Below, one piece after another: positions 17,094-25,940 of a stretch of DNA of 64,000 nt (the first letter of the stretch is position 1; every line of letters begins with the position of its first letter). The notes under the pieces were generated by a model. The model was not told the origin of the DNA, made no database searches, and was given only the letters and a program-made list of their open reading frames with translations. Origin of the DNA: Sedimentibacter acidaminivorans. GTDB lineage: Bacteria; Bacillota; Clostridia; Tissierellales; Sedimentibacteraceae. The position numbers were made by a program, and so were the translations under genes. The DNA lies in NCBI RefSeq assembly GCF_017873955.1, contig NZ_JAGGKS010000004.1, forward strand, positions 243,944-307,943, given 5' to 3'.

Positions 17094-17117
17094 ATTTTAC
17101 CTTCCATATAGTTTCAC

Positions 17118-17816
17118 TTATTGTTGCAATATTGATTCAAATAATTTAAATGGATATATATTTTCTGGCATACAACTAAATTCCATATATTCCTTTGTTT
17201 TTGGGTGACGAAAACCAAACTTGTATGACCATAGCGCAATTTGTGTCCAGCCTTTTTTCTTTACAAATACTTTATTATATTTATTGTCTCCCCAAATTGG
17301 CATATTTGCATTTGAAAGTTGAACTCTTATTTGATGGTGTCTTCCTGTTAATAGTTTAATTCTTAGTAATGAAAGCCAACCATATTCTTCTGTTTCAACT
17401 GTTTCAATGACTTTATAGCTTAGGCTAGCTAATTTTCCTAGTTTATCATCTTTGGTTGTTACTTTTGACATATTAATAGTTTTAAGTTTTTTTAAATAAT
17501 CTTCAATCAAACCTGATTCACTTTCTGGTCTACCACATATTACGGTAATATATTCTTTTTGTGTTTGTCTTAATTGAACTTGTTTTGAAAGCTCTTTATT
17601 AGCAAATTCATTTTTTGCATATACTATAATTCCACCTACTGGTCTATCAAGTCTATGGATTAATCCTAAATATGGATTTTCTGTTTTTTGTCCAATATAT
17701 TTTGTAGCTAATGTCATTAGGTCTTCATCATTTGTTTTATCGCTTTGCGATGGTATTCCCTGTGGCTTTTCAATGCAAATGATATGTTTATCTTCGTATA
17801 TTATTTTTAATTCCAT
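17118..17816 (-). CDS. RluA-family pseudouridine synthase
   Basis: This 232-residue protein is an RNA uridine isomerase of the RluA/RluD family without the N-terminal S4 domain. It has EKPQGIPSQ near residue 16, the catalytic motif LIHRLDRPVGGIIVYAK with the active-site Asp (about residues 51-67), KEYITVI, and RHHQIRVQLSN near residue 163. The short length and missing S4 domain resemble RluC-like stand-alone catalytic forms. GGAG precedes the ATG. It leads the operon that continues with pgeF. Its rRNA or tRNA target cannot be assigned. Confidence 0.9.
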   Translation of the reverse strand: MELKIIYEDKHIICIEKPQGIPSQSDKTNDEDLMTLATKYIGQKTENPYLGLIHRLDRPVGGIIVYAKNEFANKELSKQVQLRQTQKEYITVICGRPESESGLIEDYLKKLKTINMSKVTTKDDKLGKLASLSYKVIETVETEEYGWLSLLRIKLLTGRHHQIRVQLSNANMPIWGDNKYNKVFVKKKGWTQIALWSYKFGFRHPKTKEYMEFSCMPENIYPFKLFESILQQ

Positions 17817-17997
17817 TTTATCTCCATTAATTTTATTTTTGTAGTTAATTCAGTGTACATAAAACGCTAGCCCTACATATTAGTATTAAAGTATCTTTAA
17901 TTTTAATGTTTTTATTATGTAATTATATCACATAGAAAAATTCTTGTATATTTAAAAAGTGTCCTTACAAAACATTTTACTATTATTTTATATTTTT

Positions 17998-18026
17998 TTT
18001 ACATTTAATTTTTTTTATAGTATAAT
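17998..18026 (+). promoter_or_regulatory. Promoter of the MocR-family gene
   Basis: TTTACA, 17-base spacer, TATAAT, about 30 bases before the start codon. MocR proteins often bind their own promoter; no repeat was recognised. Confidence 0.6.
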
Positions 18027-18056
18027 TATGATAATTATGAAGGAGATGATAACTCT

Positions 18057-19430
18057 ATGATTTTTTCACCCATTTTAAACAAAAATAGTAATGTACCTCT
18101 TTATATACAACTTTATGAATATATAAAATTAGAGATAACTACGGGATTATTAAAACCTGATTCTAAGCTTCCATCTATTAGAGAAGCATCATCAACCCTG
18201 AAGTTAAGTAAAACCACAATTGAAAATGCATACAGTCAACTCGTTGCTGAAGGCTATATAGATAACCTTCCTAAAAAAGGATACTTCGTGTGTAATTTAA
18301 TTGAATATAAATTTAAAGAAAGTTCTAATTACTATAAAAACAATACCGATCAATTTCCTGAATTTAAATATGTAAATGATGGAGTTGATAATACAAGTTT
18401 TGATATATCAACATGGAAAAGACTGTATAATAAAATTATATCAGATAGCGAAACATATATATATAACAATGGTTCTATCCAAGGTGAGATTGAATTAAGA
18501 AATGAAATTGCGGATTTTGTTAATTCAATGCGTGGTGGAAACACCTCAGCTAATCAAGTAATAATAGGTGCAGGTGTTCAATATCTCATAGGAATATTAA
18601 TAGGAATTATAAAGAATAGCTATAATACTGTTGCTGTAGAAACTCCTGGATATAGTAAGGCTGAATATATATTTGAGGATTATTTGTTTAATGTAAAACA
18701 TATACCCGTTAACGAAAGTGGTTTTCCAATATCCTCTCTGAAAAATAGCGGTGCTAACCTAGTTTATATAAGTCCTTCTCACCAGTACCCAATGGGTAAT
18801 GTTATGCCTATAAACAAACGTATGGAGCTACTTGATTGGGCATATGAAAACAATGGATTAATAATTGAAGACGACTATGATGGCATAATAAGATATGGAG
18901 GTATGCCTATTCCATGTTTACAGGGTTTAGATAAAAATGATTGTGTAATATATTTAGGTTCCTTTTCTAAAATGTTGTTACCATCTCTTAGAATAAGTTA
19001 CATGATTATCCCACAAAATCTGTTATCAAAATATTACAGCATAAAATCTAGATATACTCAATCAACTTCCAAAATTGATCAATTAGTTTTAGCTAGTTTT
19101 ATGAAGGAAGGGTATATGCTAAAACATCTACGAAAAATAAAAAGGATTTATAGAAAGAAAAATCTATTATTAACAAATAACCTAAAAGAAAAATATAATG
19201 ATAACATTGAAATAATTAACTCTGATTCAGGTCTACATATTGTTTGTGAAGTTAAAACATCAAAGAACATAAATAAAATTATTAGTGATTCAAAACAAAA
19301 CAATATTCTTCTAAACATAGTTAATATTAACGGAGATAAAATAATTTTTTCCTTAAATTACAGTGGTATCCATATAAATGAAATATCAGAATTTACTGAT
19401 ATTTTAGGAAATACCCTTTTTAATAATTAG
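18057..19430 (+). CDS. MocR/PdxR-family regulator (GntR winged helix plus aminotransferase domain)
   Basis: This 457-residue protein has a GntR-type winged helix (about residues 12-78: PLYIQLYEYIK, LPSIREASSTLKLSKTTIENAY, GYIDNLPKKGYFV) joined to a type-I aminotransferase fold (about 115-457). The PLP-binding lysine is K305 in YLGSFSKMLLPS, with NxxHQYPMG-like SPSHQYPMGN upstream. Such proteins are PLP-dependent transcription factors controlling vitamin B6, GABA or amino-acid genes. Neighbours are a divergent pseudouridine synthase and a convergent esterase, so the target is unclear. AAGGAG precedes the ATG. Confidence 0.93.
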   Translation: MIFSPILNKNSNVPLYIQLYEYIKLEITTGLLKPDSKLPSIREASSTLKLSKTTIENAYSQLVAEGYIDNLPKKGYFVCNLIEYKFKESSNYYKNNTDQFPEFKYVNDGVDNTSFDISTWKRLYNKIISDSETYIYNNGSIQGEIELRNEIADFVNSMRGGNTSANQVIIGAGVQYLIGILIGIIKNSYNTVAVETPGYSKAEYIFEDYLFNVKHIPVNESGFPISSLKNSGANLVYISPSHQYPMGNVMPINKRMELLDWAYENNGLIIEDDYDGIIRYGGMPIPCLQGLDKNDCVIYLGSFSKMLLPSLRISYMIIPQNLLSKYYSIKSRYTQSTSKIDQLVLASFMKEGYMLKHLRKIKRIYRKKNLLLTNNLKEKYNDNIEIINSDSGLHIVCEVKTSKNINKIISDSKQNNILLNIVNINGDKIIFSLNYSGIHINEISEFTDILGNTLFNN

Positions 19431-19435
19431 TTAAT

Positions 19436-19470
19436 AAAATGCTCACTAAATAAATTTTAGTGGGCATTTT
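19436..19470. terminator. Bidirectional terminator between MocR and SGNH genes
   Basis: AAAATGCTCACTAAA (19436-19450) pairs with TTTAGTGGGCATTTT (19456-19470) with one wobble and a five-base loop. It overlaps the stop of the convergent gene. Confidence 0.88.
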
Positions 19471-20041
19471 ATATTATGCTTCTAATTGAATCACAAAAAA
19501 TTTTTGCCATTATATTATGTCCTTCTTCATTTAAATGTAATCCATCTAAATACAAATCATTTACCTTAGATAAATTGTCTATTTCTAAATCAAAGTCTAC
19601 ATATTTAACATTAAATGTTTTGCAAAATTTCTTTATCCATACTTTATATTGTTCTAATTCATTAGATATTTTATTAAAATCTGTGAAACTATACCAATCA
19701 CCGCGTATTTTTTTTATATCCATCTTAATAGGTATTCCTATTATTGGTGTTATTAATTTGCTTATTGCTTGATGAGACATAGACATAATATTTGCTTGCA
19801 CAATACCTAAACTAGCACCTGCTATTAAATCATTTGCTCCACCCATTATAAATACTACATCAGGTTTTTCTCTTTTAATAGAATCATTGAACCTACTAAT
19901 CATTCCTCCTGTTGTGTCTCCATTTATACCTTCATTTAATATTTCTATTCCAAGCTCCTTTTTTGATAAAGAAACCCAAGTTTTAGACCTTTGAACTCCA
20001 AAACCATATGTTAAACTATCACCAACACATAATATCTTCAT
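19469..20041 (-). CDS. SGNH/GDSL-family hydrolase
   Basis: This 190-residue cytoplasmic protein has the block I motif CVGDSLTYGFG with the catalytic Ser (about residue 8), the block II Gly (INGDTTGG), the block III GGANDL (about 72-77), and DGLHLNEEGH with the catalytic Asp and His near the C-terminus. It is an esterase/lysophospholipase-like enzyme of the TesA type without a signal peptide. A TTG start four codons earlier overlaps the GAGG ribosome site, so the ATG at 20041 is chosen. The physiological substrate is unknown, and it has no obvious operon partner. Confidence 0.88.
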   Translation of the reverse strand: MKILCVGDSLTYGFGVQRSKTWVSLSKKELGIEILNEGINGDTTGGMISRFNDSIKREKPDVVFIMGGANDLIAGASLGIVQANIMSMSHQAISKLITPIIGIPIKMDIKKIRGDWYSFTDFNKISNELEQYKVWIKKFCKTFNVKYVDFDLEIDNLSKVNDLYLDGLHLNEEGHNIMAKIFCDSIRSII

Positions 20042-20088
20042 ATCATACCTCAATTTTATATTTTAATATAATAATTTTTATAAATAAT

Positions 20089-20144
20089 AAAAAAAAGGGC
20101 AAAGAAAATTGGAGGGGGATTGGGGATTTGTATCTTCTTTGCCC
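20089..20144 (-). terminator. Terminator of the AEC transporter gene
   Basis: GGGCAAAGAA (20097-20106) pairs with TTCTTTGCCC (20135-20144) around an unusually long 28-base loop that is C-rich in the transcript, followed by a U run. It lies just past the transporter stop and ends the lplA-TRAP operon. Confidence 0.75.
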
Positions 20145-20159
20145 TGGTGCAACCTTAAA

Positions 20160-21083
20160 TTATATAACTGTATATATCCATACAAAAATTGGAATTGTAA
20201 CTAAAGAAACAAGATGCGTTATAACAACAACTTTTGAAGCAAAAGCATCATCACTGCCATATTTTCTTGCCATAATTGGCATCAATACAGCAACGGGTAA
20301 TGCTGAATATATTAGATAAATCTGTTCTATCATTTCATCAAAATTTAAAAACTTCAATATAATAAGCATACAAACTGGTGAAATTATCAATCTCCAAAAA
20401 GTTGTGTAATATGCTTCTTTATCAACGAATGAATTACTAATACCAATAGTAGCTATTTTACTTCCAATAATCATCATAGACAGAACAGTAGTAACATCAG
20501 TTAATAAACCTAGCAGATTCTTTGCAAATATAGGTACATGTACTTGTGAGAAGTAAATAAAAACTCCAATATAAACGCCAATCATACCTGCATTTAAAAA
20601 CATTTGCTTATATCTTGCTCTATCTTTTTTACCATCTAGTAAAACTCCCATGCCATATGTCCACATAAAAATAATGTTAGGTGTGTGAAACATGGTAGCA
20701 TAAAACATACCTTCTGTTCCAAACATTTGATATACAATTGGGTACCCCATGAAACCACCATTCATTAAGGCTACCGCATACTTAATAATTTTCTTCTTTT
20801 CCTTGTCTCCAGATTTAAGTGCAGCTATATTTCCCAAAATTATAAGAAATAAGTCAAATAACACCGCAATAAATATTAAAATTAATCCCGTTTTGAACTG
20901 CTCTATTGAAAAATCAATTACTAGTGTGTTTACAATCATTGCAGGGGTTGTTACATTCATTAATATATAAGTGAAAGAAGTTTCTGCTTCATCATTTAAT
21001 ATATTTTTATTTCTGAGATAAAACCCTATAAGCATTAAAATAGCCATTAAAATTATGCTATTAATTAGTGTAACTATTATCAT
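20160..21083 (-). CDS. AEC-family transporter (auxin efflux carrier/malate permease type)
   Basis: This 307-residue membrane protein has about ten hydrophobic helices in two halves of five, typical of the AEC family: IGFYLRNKNIL near the start, NVTTPAMIVNTLVID, MNGGFMGYPIVYQMFG in the middle, MMIIGSKIATIG and LPVAVLMPIMARKYG in the second half. Family members move malate, malonate or other carboxylates. The TTG at 21098 overlaps the AAAGGA ribosome site, so the ATG at 21083 is preferred. It is the last gene of the run dctP-dctQ-dctM-PPC-lplA-AEC and could move an organic acid related to the TRAP substrate. Confidence 0.85.
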   Translation of the reverse strand: MIIVTLINSIILMAILMLIGFYLRNKNILNDEAETSFTYILMNVTTPAMIVNTLVIDFSIEQFKTGLILIFIAVLFDLFLIILGNIAALKSGDKEKKKIIKYAVALMNGGFMGYPIVYQMFGTEGMFYATMFHTPNIIFMWTYGMGVLLDGKKDRARYKQMFLNAGMIGVYIGVFIYFSQVHVPIFAKNLLGLLTDVTTVLSMMIIGSKIATIGISNSFVDKEAYYTTFWRLIISPVCMLIILKFLNFDEMIEQIYLIYSALPVAVLMPIMARKYGSDDAFASKVVVITHLVSLVTIPIFVWIYTVI

Positions 21084-21131
21084 ACTTTGTCCTTTCAATC
21101 ATTCTAGTAGTTGTAATGCAAACTTATTTTT

Positions 21132-22115
21132 TTAAAATATGCAGTCCATTAATTGTTCAGTTGTAATTATACCAAAATATTGATCTAAATTCAATTTATC
21201 GATTTCTTCTCTGATTGTATTAATGCTATACATTTTATTTTTTATAATATTTTCTACATCACTAATATCTCTAATACCAATAAAATCACCAAATATTTTA
21301 CATTCTGTAACATAACCATTTTGAATATTTAAATTAATGTCTATTCCCCCACATGGTTGTTTTGTATATTTATGAAAATTACATTTTGGAGAATACCCAT
21401 AATTCCATTCTGATTTTGAAAATTTATTATTATATAATTCGTACACTCTATCTATCTCAGATTGATTCATATCTCTCTTAATAAAATCAACACTGTTTTG
21501 TTCAAAGCTACTAATTATTTTTTCTTTAAAATCATTTATATTTAAACCTTGAAGATATGGTTTTATGTTTGTCATCCTACTTTTTACAGACTTAATACCT
21601 TTTGATTCTATTTTATCTGCTTTTACAGTTAATACCTTCGATGCCATTTCGATATTGATATCAAAAAGTAATGTACCATGAAACATAAACCTATCACCAA
21701 TACACGCTTGAGCAGTTCCTGATATTTTTTTACCATCTAGCAGTATATCATTTCTGCCTGATAATTCTGGATTTAGCCCTAAACTCTGCAAGGCTTTAAC
21801 AACAGGAATAGCAAATTTTTTAAAGTCAACATTTTTCTTGTCATAGTAATTAGTAATAAAAGTATAGTTTAAATTACCCAAATCATGATAGACTGCTCCA
21901 CCACCTGTTGTTCTACGAGCAATTTTAATATTATTACTATCGGCAAATTGTTGATTTACCTCTTCAACCGTATTTTGATGTTTACCAATGATAACTGATT
22001 TATCGTTTTGCCACAACATAACAATATCATCATTAATGCTTTTGTCCTTCATTAAAACCTCTTCTAATGCAAGGTTAAACCAAGGATCTGTCGAATTATT
22101 TATTATATATAACAT
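21132..22115 (-). CDS. lplA: Lipoate-protein ligase A
   Basis: This 327-residue protein attaches lipoate, via lipoyl-AMP, to lysines of lipoyl domains. It shows NLALEEVLMK near residue 14, the lipoate-binding RRTTGGGAVYHDLGN (about 70-84), the catalytic lysine in DGKKISGTAQ (about 128-137), FHGTLLFDI, and a C-terminal accessory domain with PCGGIDINLNIQNG. Both domains are present, as in E. coli LplA. GGAGG precedes the ATG. The gene lies in the island that also encodes an E2 acyltransferase with a lipoyl domain (29550-30773), its most likely client, so scavenged lipoate would activate that complex. Confidence 0.93.
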   Translation of the reverse strand: MLYIINNSTDPWFNLALEEVLMKDKSINDDIVMLWQNDKSVIIGKHQNTVEEVNQQFADSNNIKIARRTTGGGAVYHDLGNLNYTFITNYYDKKNVDFKKFAIPVVKALQSLGLNPELSGRNDILLDGKKISGTAQACIGDRFMFHGTLLFDINIEMASKVLTVKADKIESKGIKSVKSRMTNIKPYLQGLNINDFKEKIISSFEQNSVDFIKRDMNQSEIDRVYELYNNKFSKSEWNYGYSPKCNFHKYTKQPCGGIDINLNIQNGYVTECKIFGDFIGIRDISDVENIIKNKMYSINTIREEIDKLNLDQYFGIITTEQLMDCIF

Positions 22116-22170
22116 TTAATCCTCCATAGTATTTTTATAAACAATAAAGGATATATGTTAGCATAACTAA

Positions 22171-22650
22171 TTATACAGCCTTTACCTTAAATAATTCAAA
22201 GCCAGTTTGTTCATCAAATTGTCTATTTAATTCAACATTTTCTACTTCATGAATTACTATTTCGCCTGTAGCGGCAACAATATTCCCGCCCTCGACAAAA
22301 TGTCCTCCATATACTCTCATATACTTATCACTTACAAGCATATGCAAATGAACAGATAAATCTCCGTTTACATCTAATCCTATAAGTCCTTGGCTAGAAA
22401 GCATTTCTAATGGTCCTTCTAAATCAACTGGTTCACTGTACTTAAACCCTATTTTCGACTCTTTTCCTGGTTGTGCATATATAAATCTCCCAGATTCAAG
22501 ACTACCGATAAACATTGAAATATAACCACATTTTATTGAATACTCTTTACAAATTTCTTTAATTCCTGTTATTAAATCTACACCTCTTGGAATTCTTCCT
22601 ACTATGACTCGTCCTATATTTGATTCTTTTGTATGTTCTTTTGCATTCAT
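22171..22650 (-). CDS. PPC/DUF296-domain protein
   Basis: This 159-residue single-domain protein matches the PPC (plants and prokaryotes conserved, DUF296) fold: RIPRGVDLITGIKEIC (about residues 20-35), GYISMFIGSLESG, LHMLVSDKYMRVYGGHFVEG with histidines that bind a metal in family structures, and a C-terminal strand with EQTGFELF. Bacterial members are trimers of unknown biochemical role. It lies between the TRAP large permease gene and lplA on the same strand, with a ribosome site AGAGGGT before its ATG, so it is likely co-expressed with the transporter. Function is not known to me. Confidence 0.85.
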   Translation of the reverse strand: MNAKEHTKESNIGRVIVGRIPRGVDLITGIKEICKEYSIKCGYISMFIGSLESGRFIYAQPGKESKIGFKYSEPVDLEGPLEMLSSQGLIGLDVNGDLSVHLHMLVSDKYMRVYGGHFVEGGNIVAATGEIVIHEVENVELNRQFDEQTGFELFKVKAV

Positions 22651-22701
22651 ATTTTTATTACCCTCTTTTTTAAAATTATTTAATACCTTATTATTTAAAT
22701 A

Positions 22702-23985
22702 TTATTTCATTCCCATTAAATCAGGTAAAAATGTAATAATTGTCGGTATATAAGTTATTAATAATAAAATTATCAATGACGCAACTAAATATGGAATAAT
22801 CGATTTCGATATTTTTCCAAGGCTTATTTTTGATACACCACATGCTACATATAGATTAACTCCTACTGGAGGTGTAATCTGACCTATAGCAAGGTTAACT
22901 GTCATAATAACACCTAGGGCTACCGGGTCATATCCAAGTTGAAGTGCAACTGGAAGCATAATAGGTGTGAAAATGTATAAAGCTGAAGTTGCATCGATAA
23001 AGCAGCCTGCAATAAGTAACAATACATTTATTATCATTAAAAATACATACTTATTTCCAGCTACGTTCAACAATAAGTCACTGGCCATATCTGATATACC
23101 TTCTGTTGTACAGAACCAAGCAAAGAAACTTGCAGTAGCAACTATAAACATAACAACTGCTGACCCAACTGCTGATTCAACTAATAATTCATACAAATCT
23201 TTAAACTTGATTTTCTTATATATAAACATACCTACTAAAATACCATAAACTGCTGCAACTGCTGCTGCTTCAGTTGGTGTAAAGATACCTCCATATATAC
23301 CGCCTAATATTATAATAGGCATCATTAATCCCCATATTGCATCTTTAAAAGCCGTCCATCTTTCTTTTGAAGTTGCTTTAGGTTGTGGTTCTATATTCAT
23401 TTTTCCTACTAAAAATAAACTTGCAATTATTAATGCTCCACCCATTAAAAGACCAGGTATAATACCTGCAATAAATATTTTACCTATTGATACACCAGCT
23501 ATAGCGCCATAAACAACGAAAGGTATACTTGGTGGAATAATAATTCCAATTCCTCCTGCTGATGCCATCAAAGCAGATGACATTCCCTTATCATAACCTG
23601 CTCTAATCATAGCTGGTATAATAATTACTCCTAGAGATGCAACGGTTGCCGGTCCTGAACCTGAAATCGCTGCAAAAAAACAAGAAGTTATAACTCCAAC
23701 TATTGCTAAACCACCTTTTTTATGTCCAACAAGCTTATTAGCTAAGTTTATTAACTTATCAGATATACCTGCTTTTTCCATAGTATTCCCTGCTAACATA
23801 AAGAAAGGTATTGCCAATAAAGTAAATTTAGCTATACTTGCATAGATTTGCATTGGGAACATATCGAGAGGTAACTCGGCAATTAACATTGCAATAATTG
23901 ATGATACTCCTAAGCTCAAAGCTATAGGAACATTTAATAATAGCAAAATAGCAAATGATAAAAATAATATTGTTGCTATAGACAT
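22702..23985 (-). CDS. dctM: TRAP transporter large permease, DctM family
   Basis: This 427-residue integral membrane protein has about twelve hydrophobic helices and is the ion-coupled transport subunit of a tripartite (TRAP) importer. Diagnostic stretches are AIPFFMLAGNTMEKAGI, GSGPATVASLGVIIIPAM (about residues 108-125), IGIIIPPSIPFVVYG and NLAIGQITPPVGVNLYVAC near the C-terminus. It starts directly after the dctQ stop, with GGAGG before the ATG. The three genes of the system (dctP, dctQ, dctM) are complete and in the usual order. TRAP systems import C4-dicarboxylates, 2-oxo acids, lactate, sialic acid and others; the neighbourhood suggests a carboxylate. Confidence 0.95.
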   Translation of the reverse strand: MSIATILFLSFAILLLLNVPIALSLGVSSIIAMLIAELPLDMFPMQIYASIAKFTLLAIPFFMLAGNTMEKAGISDKLINLANKLVGHKKGGLAIVGVITSCFFAAISGSGPATVASLGVIIIPAMIRAGYDKGMSSALMASAGGIGIIIPPSIPFVVYGAIAGVSIGKIFIAGIIPGLLMGGALIIASLFLVGKMNIEPQPKATSKERWTAFKDAIWGLMMPIIILGGIYGGIFTPTEAAAVAAVYGILVGMFIYKKIKFKDLYELLVESAVGSAVVMFIVATASFFAWFCTTEGISDMASDLLLNVAGNKYVFLMIINVLLLIAGCFIDATSALYIFTPIMLPVALQLGYDPVALGVIMTVNLAIGQITPPVGVNLYVACGVSKISLGKISKSIIPYLVASLIILLLITYIPTIITFLPDLMGMK

Positions 23986-23986
23986 A

Positions 23987-24460
23987 TTATTTTACCTCCT
24001 TAGATGATATAAAGAAACTAATAGTCCACAAAGTAAATCTCACAAATATAAACATTCCTCCTATTGGTAAGAACGTTCCAAATATCCATTCTGGCCAACC
24101 TAACGCTGCAGTTGTCATACCCATTTTTATTTCTGATTGAACCATTACAACTCCAAACTTTATTAAAAAGAATGAAAAAAACGCTGCTGCTGCCCAAGTT
24201 AATAAGGCTACATATTTCTGGAATTTTTTTGGTATCAAATCTGTAAGTACACTTAATCCTAAGTGACCACCTCTTTTTGCTGCTACAGCAGCACCTAATA
24301 AACTTATAAGAATAAACATAGCTGTTGTTATTTCTTCTAAAAATGACATTGATAAACCTAAAAACTTCCTAGACATAACATTGATTACTGTTATAAATGT
24401 CATTATAAATAATCCACCAGCCATAAAATAATTCTCGAAATTATCAAAAAACTTTTTCAA
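23987..24460 (-). CDS. dctQ: TRAP transporter small permease, DctQ family
   Basis: A small membrane protein with four hydrophobic helices: FENYFMAGGLFIMTFITVINVMS-like first helix, FLEEITTAMFILISLLGAAVAAKRGGH-like second and third region, and a last helix near FVRFTLWTISFF. This is the DctQ plan, in which the subunit stabilises DctM. Two starts are possible. The ATG at 24475 has only a weak AGGT upstream and itself overlaps GGAGGT, which sits eight bases before the TTG at 24460. I favour the TTG start (157 residues). The stop abuts the dctM start, and a hairpin separates it from dctP. Confidence 0.9.
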   Translation of the reverse strand: MKKFFDNFENYFMAGGLFIMTFITVINVMSRKFLGLSMSFLEEITTAMFILISLLGAAVAAKRGGHLGLSVLTDLIPKKFQKYVALLTWAAAAFFSFFLIKFGVVMVQSEIKMGMTTAALGWPEWIFGTFLPIGGMFIFVRFTLWTISFFISSKEVK

Positions 24461-24510
24461 ATTAATTACCTCCATTATTACTACCTATATAAATCTTATA
24501 TAAGTTCTAA

Positions 24511-24541
24511 TATAGGTCCCACATTATGCAGGACCTATATA
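24511..24541 (-). other. Intercistronic hairpin between dctP and dctQ
   Basis: ATATAGGTCC (24511-24520) pairs perfectly with GGACCTATAT (24532-24541) around an 11-base loop. No U run follows, so it is not a classical terminator. Such hairpins often protect the upstream dctP message so that the binding protein is made in excess over the membrane subunits. Confidence 0.6.
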
Positions 24542-24557
24542 ATTTCTAACCTATATC

Positions 24558-25589
24558 CTATTTAAAGGCATCTATAAGATCTTTACCCATTATTGGTTCA
24601 TATTCATCGTATACAGATTGAGCTTTAGCCTTAAATGGAGCAATTTGTTCCGGTGTTAATACATTAACATTCATACCGCCATCAATAAATTCTTGCGTTT
24701 GTTTTGATGTTAATTCTCTGTTTAAATCTCTTTGGAAAGCGCATGCTTCAGTTGCAGCTTCTGTAATTATTGCTTGAGTTTCTGCATCAAAACTTTCAAA
24801 CTTATCTTTGTTTACACCAAGAATTATTGCATCATATGAATAGTTCCAAACAGTCATGTAATCTTGAACCTCATTAATTTTCGAAGATGAGATAACATCT
24901 GTTGGGTTTTCTTGTCCATCTATTGTTCCCTGTTGTAATGCTGTAAATACTTCACTAAAGTTCATAGATATTGGATCTGTTCCTAAAGCTTTATATAAAG
25001 ATATGTACATCTTGATTCCAGGTATTCTTATTTTTAAACCTGATAAATCTTCTGGAGTTTCAATTGGTTTTTTGCTATTAGTAAGCTGTCTGAAACCATT
25101 TTCACCAAATCCAAGTCCTACTACATTTTTTTCAAATAATAACTTGTTTATAGCTTCTCCACCTGATCCACTAAGCAACTTGTCCGCTGTTTCTGTATCA
25201 GGAATTAACCATGGTAAACTTATAACACCGAATTTTTCATCCATAATAGAGTAAATAATATTTGAATGGTAAGAAAAATCAATTGCACCTGACATAAGCA
25301 TTTCTATACCTTTACTTTGGCTTCCTCCTGAAAGTTGCTCATTAGGGAATACTTTAACTTCTATATTTCCGTTTGATTTTTCATCAACTAATTCTGCAAA
25401 TTTCTTAGCACCTTGTACCCATGATGAAGTATCAGCAGTAGTAACACTCATTTTCAAAGTTATTTTTTCTTTTGGAGTTTCACCTGCTGCTGGAGCTTCA
25501 CCTGCTGGTTCTTCTTTAGGTGAACAACCTGTTAATCCTAAACTTAAAACTAAAGCCAATACAATAACTAAAGATAGTATCTTTTTCAT
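24558..25589 (-). CDS. dctP: TRAP transporter solute-binding lipoprotein, DctP family
   Basis: This 343-residue lipoprotein has a signal peptide ending LGLTGC (Cys about residue 22), a Pro/Ala/Glu-rich tether, then a DctP fold: GAKKFAELVDEKSNG, SGGSQSKGIEMLMSGAIDF, DLSGLKIRIPG with the ligand-carboxylate-binding Arg expected in the family (about residue 192), and QGTIDGQENP (about 223-232). It captures the TRAP substrate outside the membrane. AGGAGG precedes the ATG. It is the first gene of a long operon behind a sigma-54 promoter at 25733-25748 and next to a sigma-54 activator gene, so uptake is probably induced by its substrate. Confidence 0.94.
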   Translation of the reverse strand: MKKILSLVIVLALVLSLGLTGCSPKEEPAGEAPAAGETPKEKITLKMSVTTADTSSWVQGAKKFAELVDEKSNGNIEVKVFPNEQLSGGSQSKGIEMLMSGAIDFSYHSNIIYSIMDEKFGVISLPWLIPDTETADKLLSGSGGEAINKLLFEKNVVGLGFGENGFRQLTNSKKPIETPEDLSGLKIRIPGIKMYISLYKALGTDPISMNFSEVFTALQQGTIDGQENPTDVISSSKINEVQDYMTVWNYSYDAIILGVNKDKFESFDAETQAIITEAATEACAFQRDLNRELTSKQTQEFIDGGMNVNVLTPEQIAPFKAKAQSVYDEYEPIMGKDLIDAFK

Positions 25590-25732
25590 TTTTTATATTC
25601 CTCCTAAGTTTGTTCAATTTTAATAAATATTTTTTACATTTGTTACATTTCTTTTACTACTTAGCATTACTAACATTTAATGCTGATATTCTAATAATGC
25701 ACCTCCTTGCACATTCCTATAAGGAGCTATTA

Positions 25733-25748
25733 TGCAATTGCTATGCCA
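25733..25748 (-). promoter_or_regulatory. Sigma-54 (-24/-12) promoter for the TRAP-PPC-lplA operon
   Basis: Minus-strand TGGCATAGCAATTGCA with GG-N10-GC spacing, about 140 bases before dctP and downstream of the sigma-54 activator at 25941-27872. It is close to consensus TGGCAC-N5-TTGCA. Confidence 0.85.
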
Positions 25749-25891
25749 AACTTACTACGATATTCAATAAACCTAATCTTTTCAAAATAGTTAATTTTAT
25801 AACAAACTTTTTCTTTTACTTTTATTATATATAATTTTTACCTGCTAATATTTTACACGTTTTTTACGCTCATATTTTAAACAGTGTTTAT

Positions 25892-25910
25892 TTTTTTAGC
25901 AATGCTCAAA
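25892..25910 (-). promoter_or_regulatory. Candidate upstream activating element shared with the 35.1-kb promoter
   Basis: Minus-strand TTTGAGCATTGCTAAAAAA lies about 145-160 bp before the TRAP sigma-54 promoter. It matches 17 of 19 positions of an element at 35121-35139, which stands a comparable distance before another sigma-54 promoter. Part of the match is an A-tract, so the informative core is TTTGAGCATTG. Confidence 0.5.
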
Positions 25911-25940
25911 AATTAAACTCTCAGACCAACGAAAGACTCA

